A stretch of DNA of 64,000 nt from Thalassospira xianhensis MCCC 1A02616 (GTDB taxonomy: Bacteria; Pseudomonadota; Alphaproteobacteria; Rhodospirillales; Thalassospiraceae): assembly GCF_003326475.1 (NCBI RefSeq), contig NZ_JPWA01000004.1:155069-219068 (forward strand), given 5' to 3'. The position numbers and the translations under genes were made by a program. Below, one piece after another: positions 27,472 to 35,887 of this stretch. The notes below the pieces were generated by a model. The model had not been told where the DNA came from and did not search any database. It worked only from the letters and a program-made list of their open reading frames with translations. Within the stretch, counting starts at the first letter, position 1; each line of letters starts with the position of its first letter.

Positions 27472-28473
27472 ATGCCAAGAATCATCACTCGCAGAAAAGC
27501 TATCGCCTCAGGGCTCGCTGCATTGGGTACAATCGCAATGCTTGGACTGGGAAATGTGGCGTCGGCTGCCGATGCAACCAAGTTGCGCTTCTCCGCTGTC
27601 TTTTCGGAACAAGACATCCGTGCAGACATGATGAAGAAACTCGCCGGGGCGCTGGGCGACAAGTACGAGTTCGAACTTTATTACGGTGGCAACCTGTTTA
27701 AACAGACCACCGAAATCCTTGCGATTCAGCGCGGGAACCTTGAAATGGGTAACGTTGCACCGCAAGATATTGCCACCCAGATTCCAGCCTTCTCGATCCT
27801 GAGTTCGGCCTATCTATTCCGTGACGCTGATCACCTGCGGAAATTTTTCGCAAGTGACGCCGGGACCGAAATGAAAACGATGGCCGAAGAACAGCTTGGC
27901 ATCCACATTCTGGGCCCGACCTATTTCGGCACCCGCCAGGTCGGTCTGCGTATCGACAAAAAAATAAACACGCCCGAGGACATGGCAGGCGTCAAGCTTC
28001 GCATGCCCGGCGGGGATGCATGGCAGTTTTTGGGCAAGGCCCTGGGTGCAAACCCGACCCCGATGGCCTATGCCGAAGTTTACACAGGTTTGCAAACCGG
28101 GGCGATTGACGGTCAGGACAACCCCCTGCCCAACGTACAGAACATGAAGTTCTATGAAGTCATGAACCAGATCGCGATGACCTCCCATCTTGTCGGGTAT
28201 GACCTTCTGGTCGTCTCGGCCAAGGTGTGGGAAGGCATGAGCGCCGAAGAACAGGACGCCTTCCAGAATGCCGCCGACGAGGCGATCAACTGGAGCCAGG
28301 AACAGCACCTGAAGAAGGAAAAGGAACTGTCCGATTTCCTCAAGGAACAGGGGTTGGAGATTTATACGCCTGACGTCGACGCATTCCGCGCCCATGCCCA
28401 GAAGATGTACCTTGAGTCCGAGCTTTCAAAAGACTGGCCGGAAGGTATGCTTGAGCGCATCAACGCGCTTTAA
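27472..28473 (+). CDS. TRAP transporter substrate-binding protein, DctP family
   Basis: 333 residues. The signal sequence begins with a twin-arginine-like ITRRKAIASGLAA and ends near VASA-AD (about residue 34), so export could be Tat- or Sec-dependent. The mature part is a DctP domain, with the conserved carboxylate-binding arginine region VKLRMPGGDAWQ and the segment EVYTGLQTGAIDGQDNPL. It binds an organic acid in the periplasm. The substrate is unknown; the dehydroquinase homologue downstream points to a cyclic polyol acid such as quinate or shikimate, as inference. Confidence 0.9.
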   Translation: MPRIITRRKAIASGLAALGTIAMLGLGNVASAADATKLRFSAVFSEQDIRADMMKKLAGALGDKYEFELYYGGNLFKQTTEILAIQRGNLEMGNVAPQDIATQIPAFSILSSAYLFRDADHLRKFFASDAGTEMKTMAEEQLGIHILGPTYFGTRQVGLRIDKKINTPEDMAGVKLRMPGGDAWQFLGKALGANPTPMAYAEVYTGLQTGAIDGQDNPLPNVQNMKFYEVMNQIAMTSHLVGYDLLVVSAKVWEGMSAEEQDAFQNAADEAINWSQEQHLKKEKELSDFLKEQGLEIYTPDVDAFRAHAQKMYLESELSKDWPEGMLERINAL

Positions 28474-28546
28474 GCATCCGCAGCCTGAATGAAACCAAAG
28501 GTGTGTGGGGTTTTGGCCCCGCACACCGCGGACCGGATTACGATAC

Positions 28547-29095
28547 ATGACGGACAGAATCAGACAGGTCGGCCTATGGCTGCACCGTCGGGCAGAAAAT
28601 ATCGCAGCATTGATGCTGGCTGTGATGTTTGGTGCTTTCATTGTTCAGGTGGCGTTCCGCTATCTTCTGAACTTCCCCATCGGTGGTGCATCCGAACTTA
28701 CCATCATCATGTGGCTCTGGATCGTTCTGTGGGGCGCTGCTTTTGTCGTGCGCGAACGGGACGAAATCCGTTTTGACATTATTTATAGCGCGGTAAGTCC
28801 GAAAGTTCGCCGTGGGATGACCGTTGTAGCGGCACTTGTGCTTCTGTTTCTTTATGGCATATCGCTGCCCGCGACCTGGGATTTCGTGACTTTCATGAAA
28901 ATCCAGAAATCATCATATCTTGATATCCGGTTCGACTGGCTTTTTTCAATGTATGTGATCTTCGCCGTTGCCGTACTGATGCGGTACTTGTGGATTCTCG
29001 TTACGGCAGTTCGGGGCAAGAGCGGAAAACATGAATTCCTTCCCAAAGAAGCTCATGAAACCATAGAACATTCCGAAACGGATACCCGCCCATGA
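28547..29095 (+). CDS. TRAP transporter small permease, DctQ family
   Basis: 182 residues with four predicted membrane helices (ALMLAVMFGAFIVQVAFRY, LTIIMWLWIVLWGAAFVV, TVVAALVLLFLYGISLP, and a last one near YVIFAVAVLMRYLWIL). The ERDEIRFD segment after helix 2 is the DctQ hallmark. The chosen ATG gives the usual N-terminus; 14 upstream codons are left out. Its stop overlaps the next start by 4 bp (ATGA), so it is translationally coupled to the large permease. Confidence 0.88.
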   Translation: MTDRIRQVGLWLHRRAENIAALMLAVMFGAFIVQVAFRYLLNFPIGGASELTIIMWLWIVLWGAAFVVRERDEIRFDIIYSAVSPKVRRGMTVVAALVLLFLYGISLPATWDFVTFMKIQKSSYLDIRFDWLFSMYVIFAVAVLMRYLWILVTAVRGKSGKHEFLPKEAHETIEHSETDTRP

Positions 29096-30393
29096 GCCTT
29101 GCTGATCCTTTCACTCTTTGCATCGTCTCAATCATATTCCTCAGCCTGCTGGGCCTTCCGATCGGACATGCGATGATTGCGTCATCCATTCTGTATCTGC
29201 TGCTGTCCGGTCTGGATATGGGCACCGCCTCCGAACAGCTTCTGAACGGAATGTTTTCAAGCTACATTCTGCTTGCAGTCCCGCTGTTCATCCTTGCTGC
29301 CGAACTGATGAATTCGGGCTCTATGACAATCCGCCTGCTGGCGTTCTGTAATGCTGTCGTGGGGCGTTTTCCCGGCGGCCTTGCGCTGGTGAATGTCGTC
29401 CAAAGCATCATTTTTGCAGGGATGTCAGGCTCGGCACTTGCCGATGCGGCAGGTACGGGCAAACTGATGCAGCGCATGATGACCAAGGACGGAAGATATC
29501 CGCCTGCATTTGCTGCGGCACTGACCGCTGCATCGTCCGTGATCGGCCCGATCATTCCGCCGTCAATCCCGATGGTCGTTTATGCGCTCGTTTCCGACGC
29601 ATCGATCGGTTACCTGTTTCTTGCGGGCGTTGTACCAGGCATCATCATGGGCCTGTTTCAGGCCGGATATATTCTTGTATCCGCGCGGCGTCGCGCCTTC
29701 CCGGTCGAGGCCCCTGTCCCCTTGCATGAACTGCCAAAAGTAACCCTTAATGCGTTCCCGGCCCTGATGATGCCGGTTGTTCTTTTGGGTGGTATTTACG
29801 GCGGCATTACTACACCAACCGAAGCCGCTGCAATTGCAGCGCTTTATGCCTTGCTTGTGTCGACCTTCATCTATCGCAGCATCAGCTTGGGTGACCTTTA
29901 TAATTCTTTGCTGTCAAGTGCACGGACAACAACATCAATCGGCATGCTGATCGCCGGGGCAATGGTGTTCAACTACGTCGTCACCGTCGAAAATATTCCG
30001 TCTGCACTTAATGTATGGCTGGCTGGGTTTGATCTATCACCACTGACCTTCCTTTTGATGGTCAATGCGATCCTTCTGGTGCTGGGCTGCCTACTGGAAG
30101 GAACGACGATCCTTCTGGTAATCGTGCCGGTATTCATTCCCACGGCAAATACGCTTGGCATTGATCTGGTTCATTTTGGCGTGGTCTGCGTCATTAACAT
30201 CATGCTGGGGCTGATTACCCCCCCTTATGGCTTGCTGTTATTCGTCATGACGGCCATTTCCGGACGCCCTTTGCGCGAAATCGTACGCGAAATAATGCCC
30301 TTCCTTGTCGCGATGCTTTTTGCGTTGCTGTTATTCACACTGGTGCCCGATATCGCACTCTGGTTGCCCAGACTTTTTGGCTATAACGGTTAA
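29092..30393 (+). CDS. TRAP transporter large permease, DctM family
   Basis: 433 residues, hydrophobic throughout, with about 12 membrane segments. Family motifs are GMSGSALADAAGTGKLM (around 109-125), SSVIGPIIPPSIPMV and GGIYGGITTPTEAAAIAALYAL. It uses an ion gradient to take up the ligand delivered by the DctP protein. The dehydroquinase homologue follows 10 bp later, which suggests a single operon. Confidence 0.92.
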   Translation: MSLADPFTLCIVSIIFLSLLGLPIGHAMIASSILYLLLSGLDMGTASEQLLNGMFSSYILLAVPLFILAAELMNSGSMTIRLLAFCNAVVGRFPGGLALVNVVQSIIFAGMSGSALADAAGTGKLMQRMMTKDGRYPPAFAAALTAASSVIGPIIPPSIPMVVYALVSDASIGYLFLAGVVPGIIMGLFQAGYILVSARRRAFPVEAPVPLHELPKVTLNAFPALMMPVVLLGGIYGGITTPTEAAAIAALYALLVSTFIYRSISLGDLYNSLLSSARTTTSIGMLIAGAMVFNYVVTVENIPSALNVWLAGFDLSPLTFLLMVNAILLVLGCLLEGTTILLVIVPVFIPTANTLGIDLVHFGVVCVINIMLGLITPPYGLLLFVMTAISGRPLREIVREIMPFLVAMLFALLLFTLVPDIALWLPRLFGYNG

Positions 30394-30403
30394 GAGATTC
30401 CCC

Positions 30404-30856
30404 ATGTCAAAACCCATCTATATTCTTAACGGACCGAACCTGAACCGTCTGGGCAGGCGCGAACCCGAAATTTACGGCCGCACCACCCTGGCCGATATCG
30501 AGGCAATGTGCCGTAATGCTGCCGGCGACACCGATGTTGAATTCCGGCAAAGCAATTCGGAAACGCAGTTGATCGAATGGATCCACGAAGCCACGGATAA
30601 TGCGGCAGGACTGATCATCAATCCGGCCGCATATACCTTTACCTCAATGGCAATCATGGACGCGTTAAAGATGTTTTCCGCCCCGGCCATTGAACTGCAC
30701 ATATCCAATATTCACCGACGTGAATCAATGTATCACCATTCATTGATGTCCGGTGTTGTTACATCGGTCATCGCCGGTTTGGGCGCTCGCGGTTATCCAA
30801 CCGCGGTGCAGGTATTGAAAGAAATGATCCGCGAAACACAGACGGTCGCGGCCTAG
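30404..30856 (+). CDS. Type II 3-dehydroquinate dehydratase homologue with altered active site
   Basis: 150 residues of the AroQ fold. N12, R19 and the catalytic Y24 are conserved in LNGPNLNRLGRREPEIYG, and H99 is in ELHISNIH. Aligned by eye with M. tuberculosis AroQ, three pocket positions differ: Gly77 is Ala75, His81 is Phe79 (in AAYTFTS), and Arg112 is Tyr110. The family dehydrates 3-dehydroquinate to 3-dehydroshikimate. These changes suggest a different substrate or a specialised catabolic form. It follows a TRAP transporter by 10 bp, unlike the usual aroQ-accB-accC context. The start ATG was chosen by alignment; an in-frame extension overlaps dctM. Confidence 0.8.
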   Translation: MSKPIYILNGPNLNRLGRREPEIYGRTTLADIEAMCRNAAGDTDVEFRQSNSETQLIEWIHEATDNAAGLIINPAAYTFTSMAIMDALKMFSAPAIELHISNIHRRESMYHHSLMSGVVTSVIAGLGARGYPTAVQVLKEMIRETQTVAA

Positions 30857-30859
30857 GCC
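30850..30859. other. Shared palindrome holding two convergent stop codons
   Basis: GGCCTAGGCC is a perfect palindrome. The dehydroquinase-like gene (plus) and the GntR gene (minus) both stop at TAG codons inside it, so the two genes overlap by four bases tail to tail. Confidence 0.8.
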
Positions 30860-31539
30860 GGAATTTTGCCGGTGCCGAGCACGTGGTTCAGTCCGCTTTC
30901 CACATGGCTGGTAAGCAACGCAACTGCGCCCTCGGCATCGCGCGCAATCACCAGATCGCGCAGGCGGGCATGTTCTTCGGCCGCCGGTTTCCCACGAAAA
31001 TCAAGAACCAGCATGTGATAACGCAGGAAACGGTCGAAAGCGGTTGAATGCGCCGCCATCATCGCGGGCGACGCACAGGCAGAAATGGTCGCATGATGAA
31101 ATTCCCAATCCTGCTGCACCCATTGCTCAACCTGGCTCATGTCACCTTCGATCAGCTTGGTTTCCACCACTTTGAGCATGTAGTGGGATGAAACAACTCG
31201 TGCCTCCCACTGCAGATCCCCTGTTGCGATTGATTGCCGCAAGGCATGCGTTTCCAGCAGCAGACGCAAGGCTGCGATATCGCGAAGACCGGCTTCGGAA
31301 ATACCGGTGACTTCAAACCCCCGCTGCCCTTCTGCAACAACAAAGTTCTCTGCCGCCAGCCGACTGAGGATTTCGCGCAAGGTCGAAACAGCAACACCAT
31401 AATGCGATTTTAGTTGATCAAGACGCAACTTCTGCCCCGGCTTCAACCGCCCTCGGATGATATCCGACCGGATATTGCGAAAGGCAATATCACCAACGGT
31501 TTCGTTATCAGAAGGCAGGAATAAGGACTTGTGTTTCAT
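30853..31539 (-). CDS. GntR-family regulator with FCD domain
   Basis: 228 residues. The winged helix occupies about 15-80 (IIRGRLKPGQKLRLDQLKS, VSTLREILSRLAAENFV). The all-helical FCD ligand domain covers about 95-215 and has the expected metal/ligand histidines (FHHATISAC, SSHYMLKVVET). FCD regulators sense organic acids. It is convergent with the TRAP/dehydroquinase operon and probably controls it. A 22 bp near-perfect palindrome lies 53 bp upstream of its start and is a likely operator. Confidence 0.88.
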   Translation of the reverse strand: MKHKSLFLPSDNETVGDIAFRNIRSDIIRGRLKPGQKLRLDQLKSHYGVAVSTLREILSRLAAENFVVAEGQRGFEVTGISEAGLRDIAALRLLLETHALRQSIATGDLQWEARVVSSHYMLKVVETKLIEGDMSQVEQWVQQDWEFHHATISACASPAMMAAHSTAFDRFLRYHMLVLDFRGKPAAEEHARLRDLVIARDAEGAVALLTSHVESGLNHVLGTGKIPA

Positions 31540-31591
31540 CTTTGGCTAGATCTCTGAAAGGGTGGCAATCTGGTCATAATAGGCTTTGGAA

Positions 31592-31613
31592 CTGATATTT
31601 TTTAAAATACCAG
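31592..31613. promoter_or_regulatory. Near-perfect 22 bp palindrome, probable GntR operator
   Basis: Left arm CTGATATTTT and right arm AAAATACCAG are separated by TT and match at nine of ten paired positions. It lies 53 bp upstream of the GntR start codon, consistent with autoregulation. Confidence 0.55.
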
Positions 31614-31742
31614 ATAAAATAGGGAAATAAAGATCATTTGGCAAAATTCGTAGTATTTCAGGAAATGAGCCTGAAAGTATCAAGAGGCATTTTTCAGCAT
31701 AAAGCCTGACATAACTCCCGTTTGGTCATATTGTTGAAATCC

Positions 31743-32699
31743 TTACGGATAAACAAAATAACCATCTGGCGCACTGCCAAGCCGCCCGGTCAGGTTTTCA
31801 ATAAAAAACCGTTCCGCCCGGCCAAGCGACATGCGCGGATTGGTCACCAGATAGATATCAATTGCCGGCGGCGCATCATAGGGTGGCAGGCGCCATAACT
31901 GCCCGCGTTCCATCGCGTTTTGCACGACATGGATCGGCAACGGACCAATACCAAGCCCGGCATTGATCAGGCGGCGGACTTCTTCAAGATGCGGGCTGGT
32001 GGCGATCACCTTGCCTTTCATGCCTTCGCGCGCGCGCAATACCGCAACCGGGGCCAGCGCATCGGAAAGCTGATCGGTGGAAAACGATACAAATGCTTCG
32101 CTACGCAGATCGGCAAGTGTCAGGTTTTCCCGACCAAACAAATGATGTGTCGGCCCGCAAAAGAACCCGAAATGTTCACGATACAGTTTGCGATATTCCA
32201 GCCGGGGATGCTGTTCATTCACCAGACAAATGCCGAAACTTGCCTGCTGGGACAGGACCTGACTTGTTACATGGGCGGATGTCGCGACGTTGATTTCATA
32301 GGTGACTTCGGGATGTTCGCGATTGAATTCAAACAACGCATCGTCAAGCGGCGGAAACACCACATGACTTGCCAGCCACAAATGCAAATGCCCGCTAAGC
32401 TGATTGCCACTGTCCGACATCACATCGGAAAGTCGACCAATCGCCCCGCAAATCTCGCGGCATTCGTGATAAAGCGCCAATCCCTGTTCGGTGACCTCAA
32501 ACCGGCCGCGTTCCCGGTCAATCAGGCGCGCGCCGATCTGATCTTCAAGCCGTTTAAGCGCATTGCTGACACTGGGCTGGCGCAAAAGCAGCCGGTTGGC
32601 CGCCCCGGTGATCGACCGTTCTTCGACAATCACCGTAAAGGTATGCAACAGGTTCCAGTCGAATTGCCGTTTTAAAAGGTCGCTCATTTCCCCACCCAT
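31743..32699 (-). CDS. LysR-family transcriptional regulator
   Basis: 318 residues. The winged helix-turn-helix is in FTVIVEERSITGAANRLLLRQPSVSNALKRLEDQIGA-type sequence at about 18-55 (key segment GAANRLLLRQPSVSNALKRL). Residues about 95-300 form the periplasmic-binding-like effector domain. It diverges from the polyamine-type ABC operon, so it likely activates it in response to the pathway substrate or an intermediate. A second ATG four codons in is an equally possible start. LysR-type boxes are visible in the intergenic region. Confidence 0.9.
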   Translation of the reverse strand: MGGEMSDLLKRQFDWNLLHTFTVIVEERSITGAANRLLLRQPSVSNALKRLEDQIGARLIDRERGRFEVTEQGLALYHECREICGAIGRLSDVMSDSGNQLSGHLHLWLASHVVFPPLDDALFEFNREHPEVTYEINVATSAHVTSQVLSQQASFGICLVNEQHPRLEYRKLYREHFGFFCGPTHHLFGRENLTLADLRSEAFVSFSTDQLSDALAPVAVLRAREGMKGKVIATSPHLEEVRRLINAGLGIGPLPIHVVQNAMERGQLWRLPPYDAPPAIDIYLVTNPRMSLGRAERFFIENLTGRLGSAPDGYFVYP

Positions 32700-32749
32700 A
32701 GCAATTGGCTATGCAATCCATTCTACTTATCTATTTGCGCTATGTGCAA
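32698..32749. promoter_or_regulatory. LysR-type boxes (T-N11-A) upstream of the ABC operon
   Basis: Two dyads with T-N11-A spacing lie between the divergent genes: ATAGC-AATTG-GCTAT (32698-32712) and TTGC-GCTATGT-GCAA (32735-32749). Their centres are 37 bp apart, similar to the recognition and activation sites of LysR regulators. Confidence 0.5.
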
Positions 32750-32839
32750 GTCTGGGGTGAAATGATCAGACATATTCATTCACGGCCAGATAACCGCGCA
32801 TGGCAAGCAATTGCCAGAGCACAATAACGGGAGGCAAAA

Positions 32840-33712
32840 ATGGCCGCAGATGTAGCCGGGGCACGCAGAACGCCCTGGGTCCTGCTATCGCCGTCACTGG
32901 CGACGATATCGCTGCTATTGATCATCCCGATGATGTTCATCGTGGTTTATTCATTCTGGCTGCGCACCGCGACCGGTGCTGATCAGGTCGGATTTTATCT
33001 TGATAACTGGATCGAAGTGCTTGGCGACAGGTTTTACCGCGATATTCTGTTTCAGACCTTTGCCATTGCCTTTTACACCACGGTGATCTGCGCGCTGGTC
33101 GGCTATATCCCGGCCTATTTCGTTGCCAACACCCCGATGAAATCGAAGACTTTCCTGCTGTTGATGCTGATGCTGCCCTTCTGGATCAGCTACATCATCC
33201 GCACCATGTCGTGGATCAACATCCTTGGCACGTCGGGCGCGCTCAACACATTGATGATCTCGCTTGGTATCATCGATGAACCGATCCAGATGCTCTACAA
33301 TCAGACCACGGTTATTCTGGGTCTTGTGCATTATCTGCTGCCCTTCATGATCCTGAATGTCTATGTCAGCCTGGATGGTATCGACAAGAACCTGACTGAA
33401 GCAGCCAAAAGCCTTGGCTGCACCGGCTGGCAGGCCTTCCGCGAAGTCACCCTGCCGCTGTCCTTCCCCGGTCTCGCCGCCGGATCGCTGTTATGTTTTG
33501 TTCTGGCCGCGGGGACCTATATCACCCCGATCGTTCTGGGCGGGCCACGCGATGCGATGTTTGCCAATCTCGTGTTCGAGGCCATCGTCACACAGCTTAA
33601 CTGGCCTCTGGGCTCCGCCCTTTCGCTTGTCCTGCTGGCGCTTCTGGGTGCGCTGGTTGTCATTTACACCCGTTATCTTGGCGTCGATCAGATCGCCAAA
33701 AGCTTCAAATAG
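32840..33712 (+). CDS. ABC transporter permease, spermidine/putrescine type (PotB/PotH-like)
   Basis: 290 residues with six membrane helices (WVLLSPSLATISLLLIIPMM onward). The cytoplasmic EAA loop is LTEAAKSLGCTGWQAFREVTLP. The C-terminal helices contain GTYITPIVLGGP, characteristic of PotB-type permeases. It is the first gene of a ten-gene operon and pairs with the next permease. ATG start with GGGAGG seven bases away. Confidence 0.9.
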   Translation: MAADVAGARRTPWVLLSPSLATISLLLIIPMMFIVVYSFWLRTATGADQVGFYLDNWIEVLGDRFYRDILFQTFAIAFYTTVICALVGYIPAYFVANTPMKSKTFLLLMLMLPFWISYIIRTMSWINILGTSGALNTLMISLGIIDEPIQMLYNQTTVILGLVHYLLPFMILNVYVSLDGIDKNLTEAAKSLGCTGWQAFREVTLPLSFPGLAAGSLLCFVLAAGTYITPIVLGGPRDAMFANLVFEAIVTQLNWPLGSALSLVLLALLGALVVIYTRYLGVDQIAKSFK

Positions 33713-33722
33713 GGGGAATGTA

Positions 33723-34532
33723 ATGATGTCCGGCTGGTCCCTGATCCGTATCACCACAATCCTTGTTTATCTGTTTCTGTTCGCGCCGGTCGCGGTCGTC
33801 ATCCTGTTGGCATTCAACGCCAACCAGTTCGGCAGTTTCCCGATTGAAGGTTTTTCGACACGCTGGTTCGAAGCATTGTGGAACAACGATGCTATTATCC
33901 GTGCATTCAAAACATCTCTGTTGCTGGGCGCGCTGACCAGTTCGATTTCAACGACGTTTGGCACGCTCGCGGCCCTTGCCATGGTCAGGTACGATTTTCC
34001 GGGAAAGCGTTCGATATCAACGCTTTTGGTTGCTCCAATCCTGATACCCGAAGTCGTCCTGGCTGTGGCTCTTTTGCTGTTTCTGCAATTCCTCTCCATG
34101 CCCAAAAGCTTTGGCCTGCTTCTGATGGGGCATGTCGTATTTACCCTTCCCTTTGTGGTTCTGGTGGTTCAGGCGCGCCTTGTATCGATCCGGCGCGACG
34201 TCGAAGAAGCCGCCATGAGCCTTGGCGCAACACCGATCCAGACTTTCTTTGAAATCACCCTGCCGCTGATGATGCCGGCTGTCATGGCCGGGATGCTGTT
34301 TTCATTCACCATCTCGTTTGACGACATTACCGGCACCCTGTTCTGGAAACCGGGCGGGGTTGAAACCGTCCCAACCCAGATTTTTGCCATGCTGCGCAAT
34401 TCCATCAGCCCGGAAATCAATGCACTGGGCGCTGTGATGGTGATCTTCACCATCGCGCTGCCATTGATTGCCACCGCCATTGCACGCATCGCATCAGCGC
34501 GAAAAATACGGGCACAAAAAGCCGCTGCCTAA
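33723..34532 (+). CDS. ABC transporter permease, spermidine/putrescine type (PotC/PotI-like)
   Basis: 269 residues with six membrane helices (ITTILVYLFLFAPVAVVILL first). The N-terminal pattern AFNANQFGSFPIEGFSTRWF is typical of PotC/PotI. EAA loop: VEEAAMSLGATPIQTFFEITLP. The start ATG-ATG follows GGGGGAATGTA and lies 10 bp after the PotB-like gene; the frame runs far upstream inside that gene, which is an artefact. Confidence 0.9.
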   Translation: MMSGWSLIRITTILVYLFLFAPVAVVILLAFNANQFGSFPIEGFSTRWFEALWNNDAIIRAFKTSLLLGALTSSISTTFGTLAALAMVRYDFPGKRSISTLLVAPILIPEVVLAVALLLFLQFLSMPKSFGLLLMGHVVFTLPFVVLVVQARLVSIRRDVEEAAMSLGATPIQTFFEITLPLMMPAVMAGMLFSFTISFDDITGTLFWKPGGVETVPTQIFAMLRNSISPEINALGAVMVIFTIALPLIATAIARIASARKIRAQKAAA

Positions 34533-34572
34533 CAAACAACAGATACCGCGGGAAACCGCCAAAACCAACAAC

Positions 34573-34597
34573 AAGACCATAAAAAAGAAGACCATAA
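34573..34597 (+). repeat. A-rich direct repeat in the leader of the binding-protein gene
   Basis: AAGACCATAA occurs twice with a 15 bp period inside an A-rich, G-poor spacer that precedes the binding-protein gene. The stretch is probably unstructured in mRNA and may favour high translation of the binding protein, together with the perfect AGGAGG site that follows. Confidence 0.45.
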
Positions 34598-34641
34598 GAC
34601 CGACAAGAAAACGGATAAAAACCTTTATCAGGAGGCCTTAA

Positions 34642-35796
34642 ATGGACGAGACGAAACGCTATGAACGCCTGCTTACCCGCCTCAAAGACGGCGATATCAA
34701 CCGTCGCACTTTTCTGACCGTTCTGGGGGCTGCGGGTGTCACCGCCGGAATCACCGGTGGCCCGATGGGCATGCTGACCCGCAACGCCCTTGCCGCAACA
34801 CCAGAACAGGTCCGCTTTGACGGCTGGGGCGGTGTGGTATCCGAGGCATTTGAAAAATACGCATTTGCCCCCTATACCGAAAAAACCGGGATCAAGGTCG
34901 TATCGGGCACCTTTGGCGGTGCGGACGAATATATCGCCCGCGTCAAAGCTGGTCAGCCGGGTGAATTCAACCTTGCCCACCTGTCGGGTGTGTTTGACTA
35001 TGCCCGCTATCATGGTCTGGAACTAACGTCCGAGCTGAACGAAGCCAATATTCCGAACCTCAAAAACGTCATTCCCGGCCTGATCGAACCGCTGCGCAAA
35101 ATCACCGGCGGTACCATTTCGGCGGTTCCCTATGATTATGGCACCACCGGCATTGCCTATAACCGCAAATATATCAGCGACGATGAAGCCAAGGCCAAAG
35201 GTGCCAAGCTGATGGTCGATGAAGCTTACAAAGGCAAGATCGGCGGCTGGGGCGAATGGAAAACCCGCGTCTGGTACGGTGCCCTGCAATCCGATCAGGA
35301 CCCGAATGCAATCAAGGATATCGACGCCGTCTGGGACATGATCCGTGCCCATCGCGATCTGGCCCTGAAATACTGGAGTTCAGGGGCCGAACTGATGAGC
35401 CTTCTGGCAGAAGAAGAAATCTATGTCACCGAAGGCTGGTCCGGGCGCATCAAGGCATTGCAGGATCAGGGCCACGATATCGGCTATCACGACCCGAAAG
35501 GCGGTCTTGGCTGGCAGGAATGCCTGTTCGTTCTGCGCGGAAGCCCGATGGCAGCCTGTGAAGAACTTCTGAACTTCATGCTTGAACCCGAAGTCGCGAT
35601 TGCGGTTGCCGAAGGCCAAAGCTATCCGCCTGCTCTTGATCCGCAGAAAGTCGAACTCGGCAAAGTCATCCCGACCCTGCCCGCGTTTGATCCATCCGGC
35701 ACACTTAAAGAACTCAGCTTCTTTGACCCGGCCTATTGGAACGAAAACGAAGCCGACTGGTCGAAAACCTTCTCGCGGGTTCAGCGCGGCTACTAA
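34642..35796 (+). CDS. ABC transporter substrate-binding protein, polyamine type, Tat signal
   Basis: 384 residues. N-terminal twin-arginine motif INRRTFLTVLGAAG with R21/R22, then a hydrophobic stretch and cleavage near NALA-A (about 51). Tat export suggests the protein folds in the cytoplasm. The mature protein is a PotD/PotF-like bacterial extracellular binding protein (FDGWGGVVSEAFEKYAF, then ITGGTISAVPYDYGTTGIAYN). It collects the operon's substrate in the periplasm. A strong AGGAGG site drives it. Confidence 0.9.
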   Translation: MDETKRYERLLTRLKDGDINRRTFLTVLGAAGVTAGITGGPMGMLTRNALAATPEQVRFDGWGGVVSEAFEKYAFAPYTEKTGIKVVSGTFGGADEYIARVKAGQPGEFNLAHLSGVFDYARYHGLELTSELNEANIPNLKNVIPGLIEPLRKITGGTISAVPYDYGTTGIAYNRKYISDDEAKAKGAKLMVDEAYKGKIGGWGEWKTRVWYGALQSDQDPNAIKDIDAVWDMIRAHRDLALKYWSSGAELMSLLAEEEIYVTEGWSGRIKALQDQGHDIGYHDPKGGLGWQECLFVLRGSPMAACEELLNFMLEPEVAIAVAEGQSYPPALDPQKVELGKVIPTLPAFDPSGTLKELSFFDPAYWNENEADWSKTFSRVQRGY

Positions 35797-35887
35797 GCCG
35801 GACTGATCGCATAAACCGGAACCCCGGTCGTTGTTTTTTAAATAATGGCCGGGGCACCACAGCCTTTTTCTGACAGGGTTATTTGTG

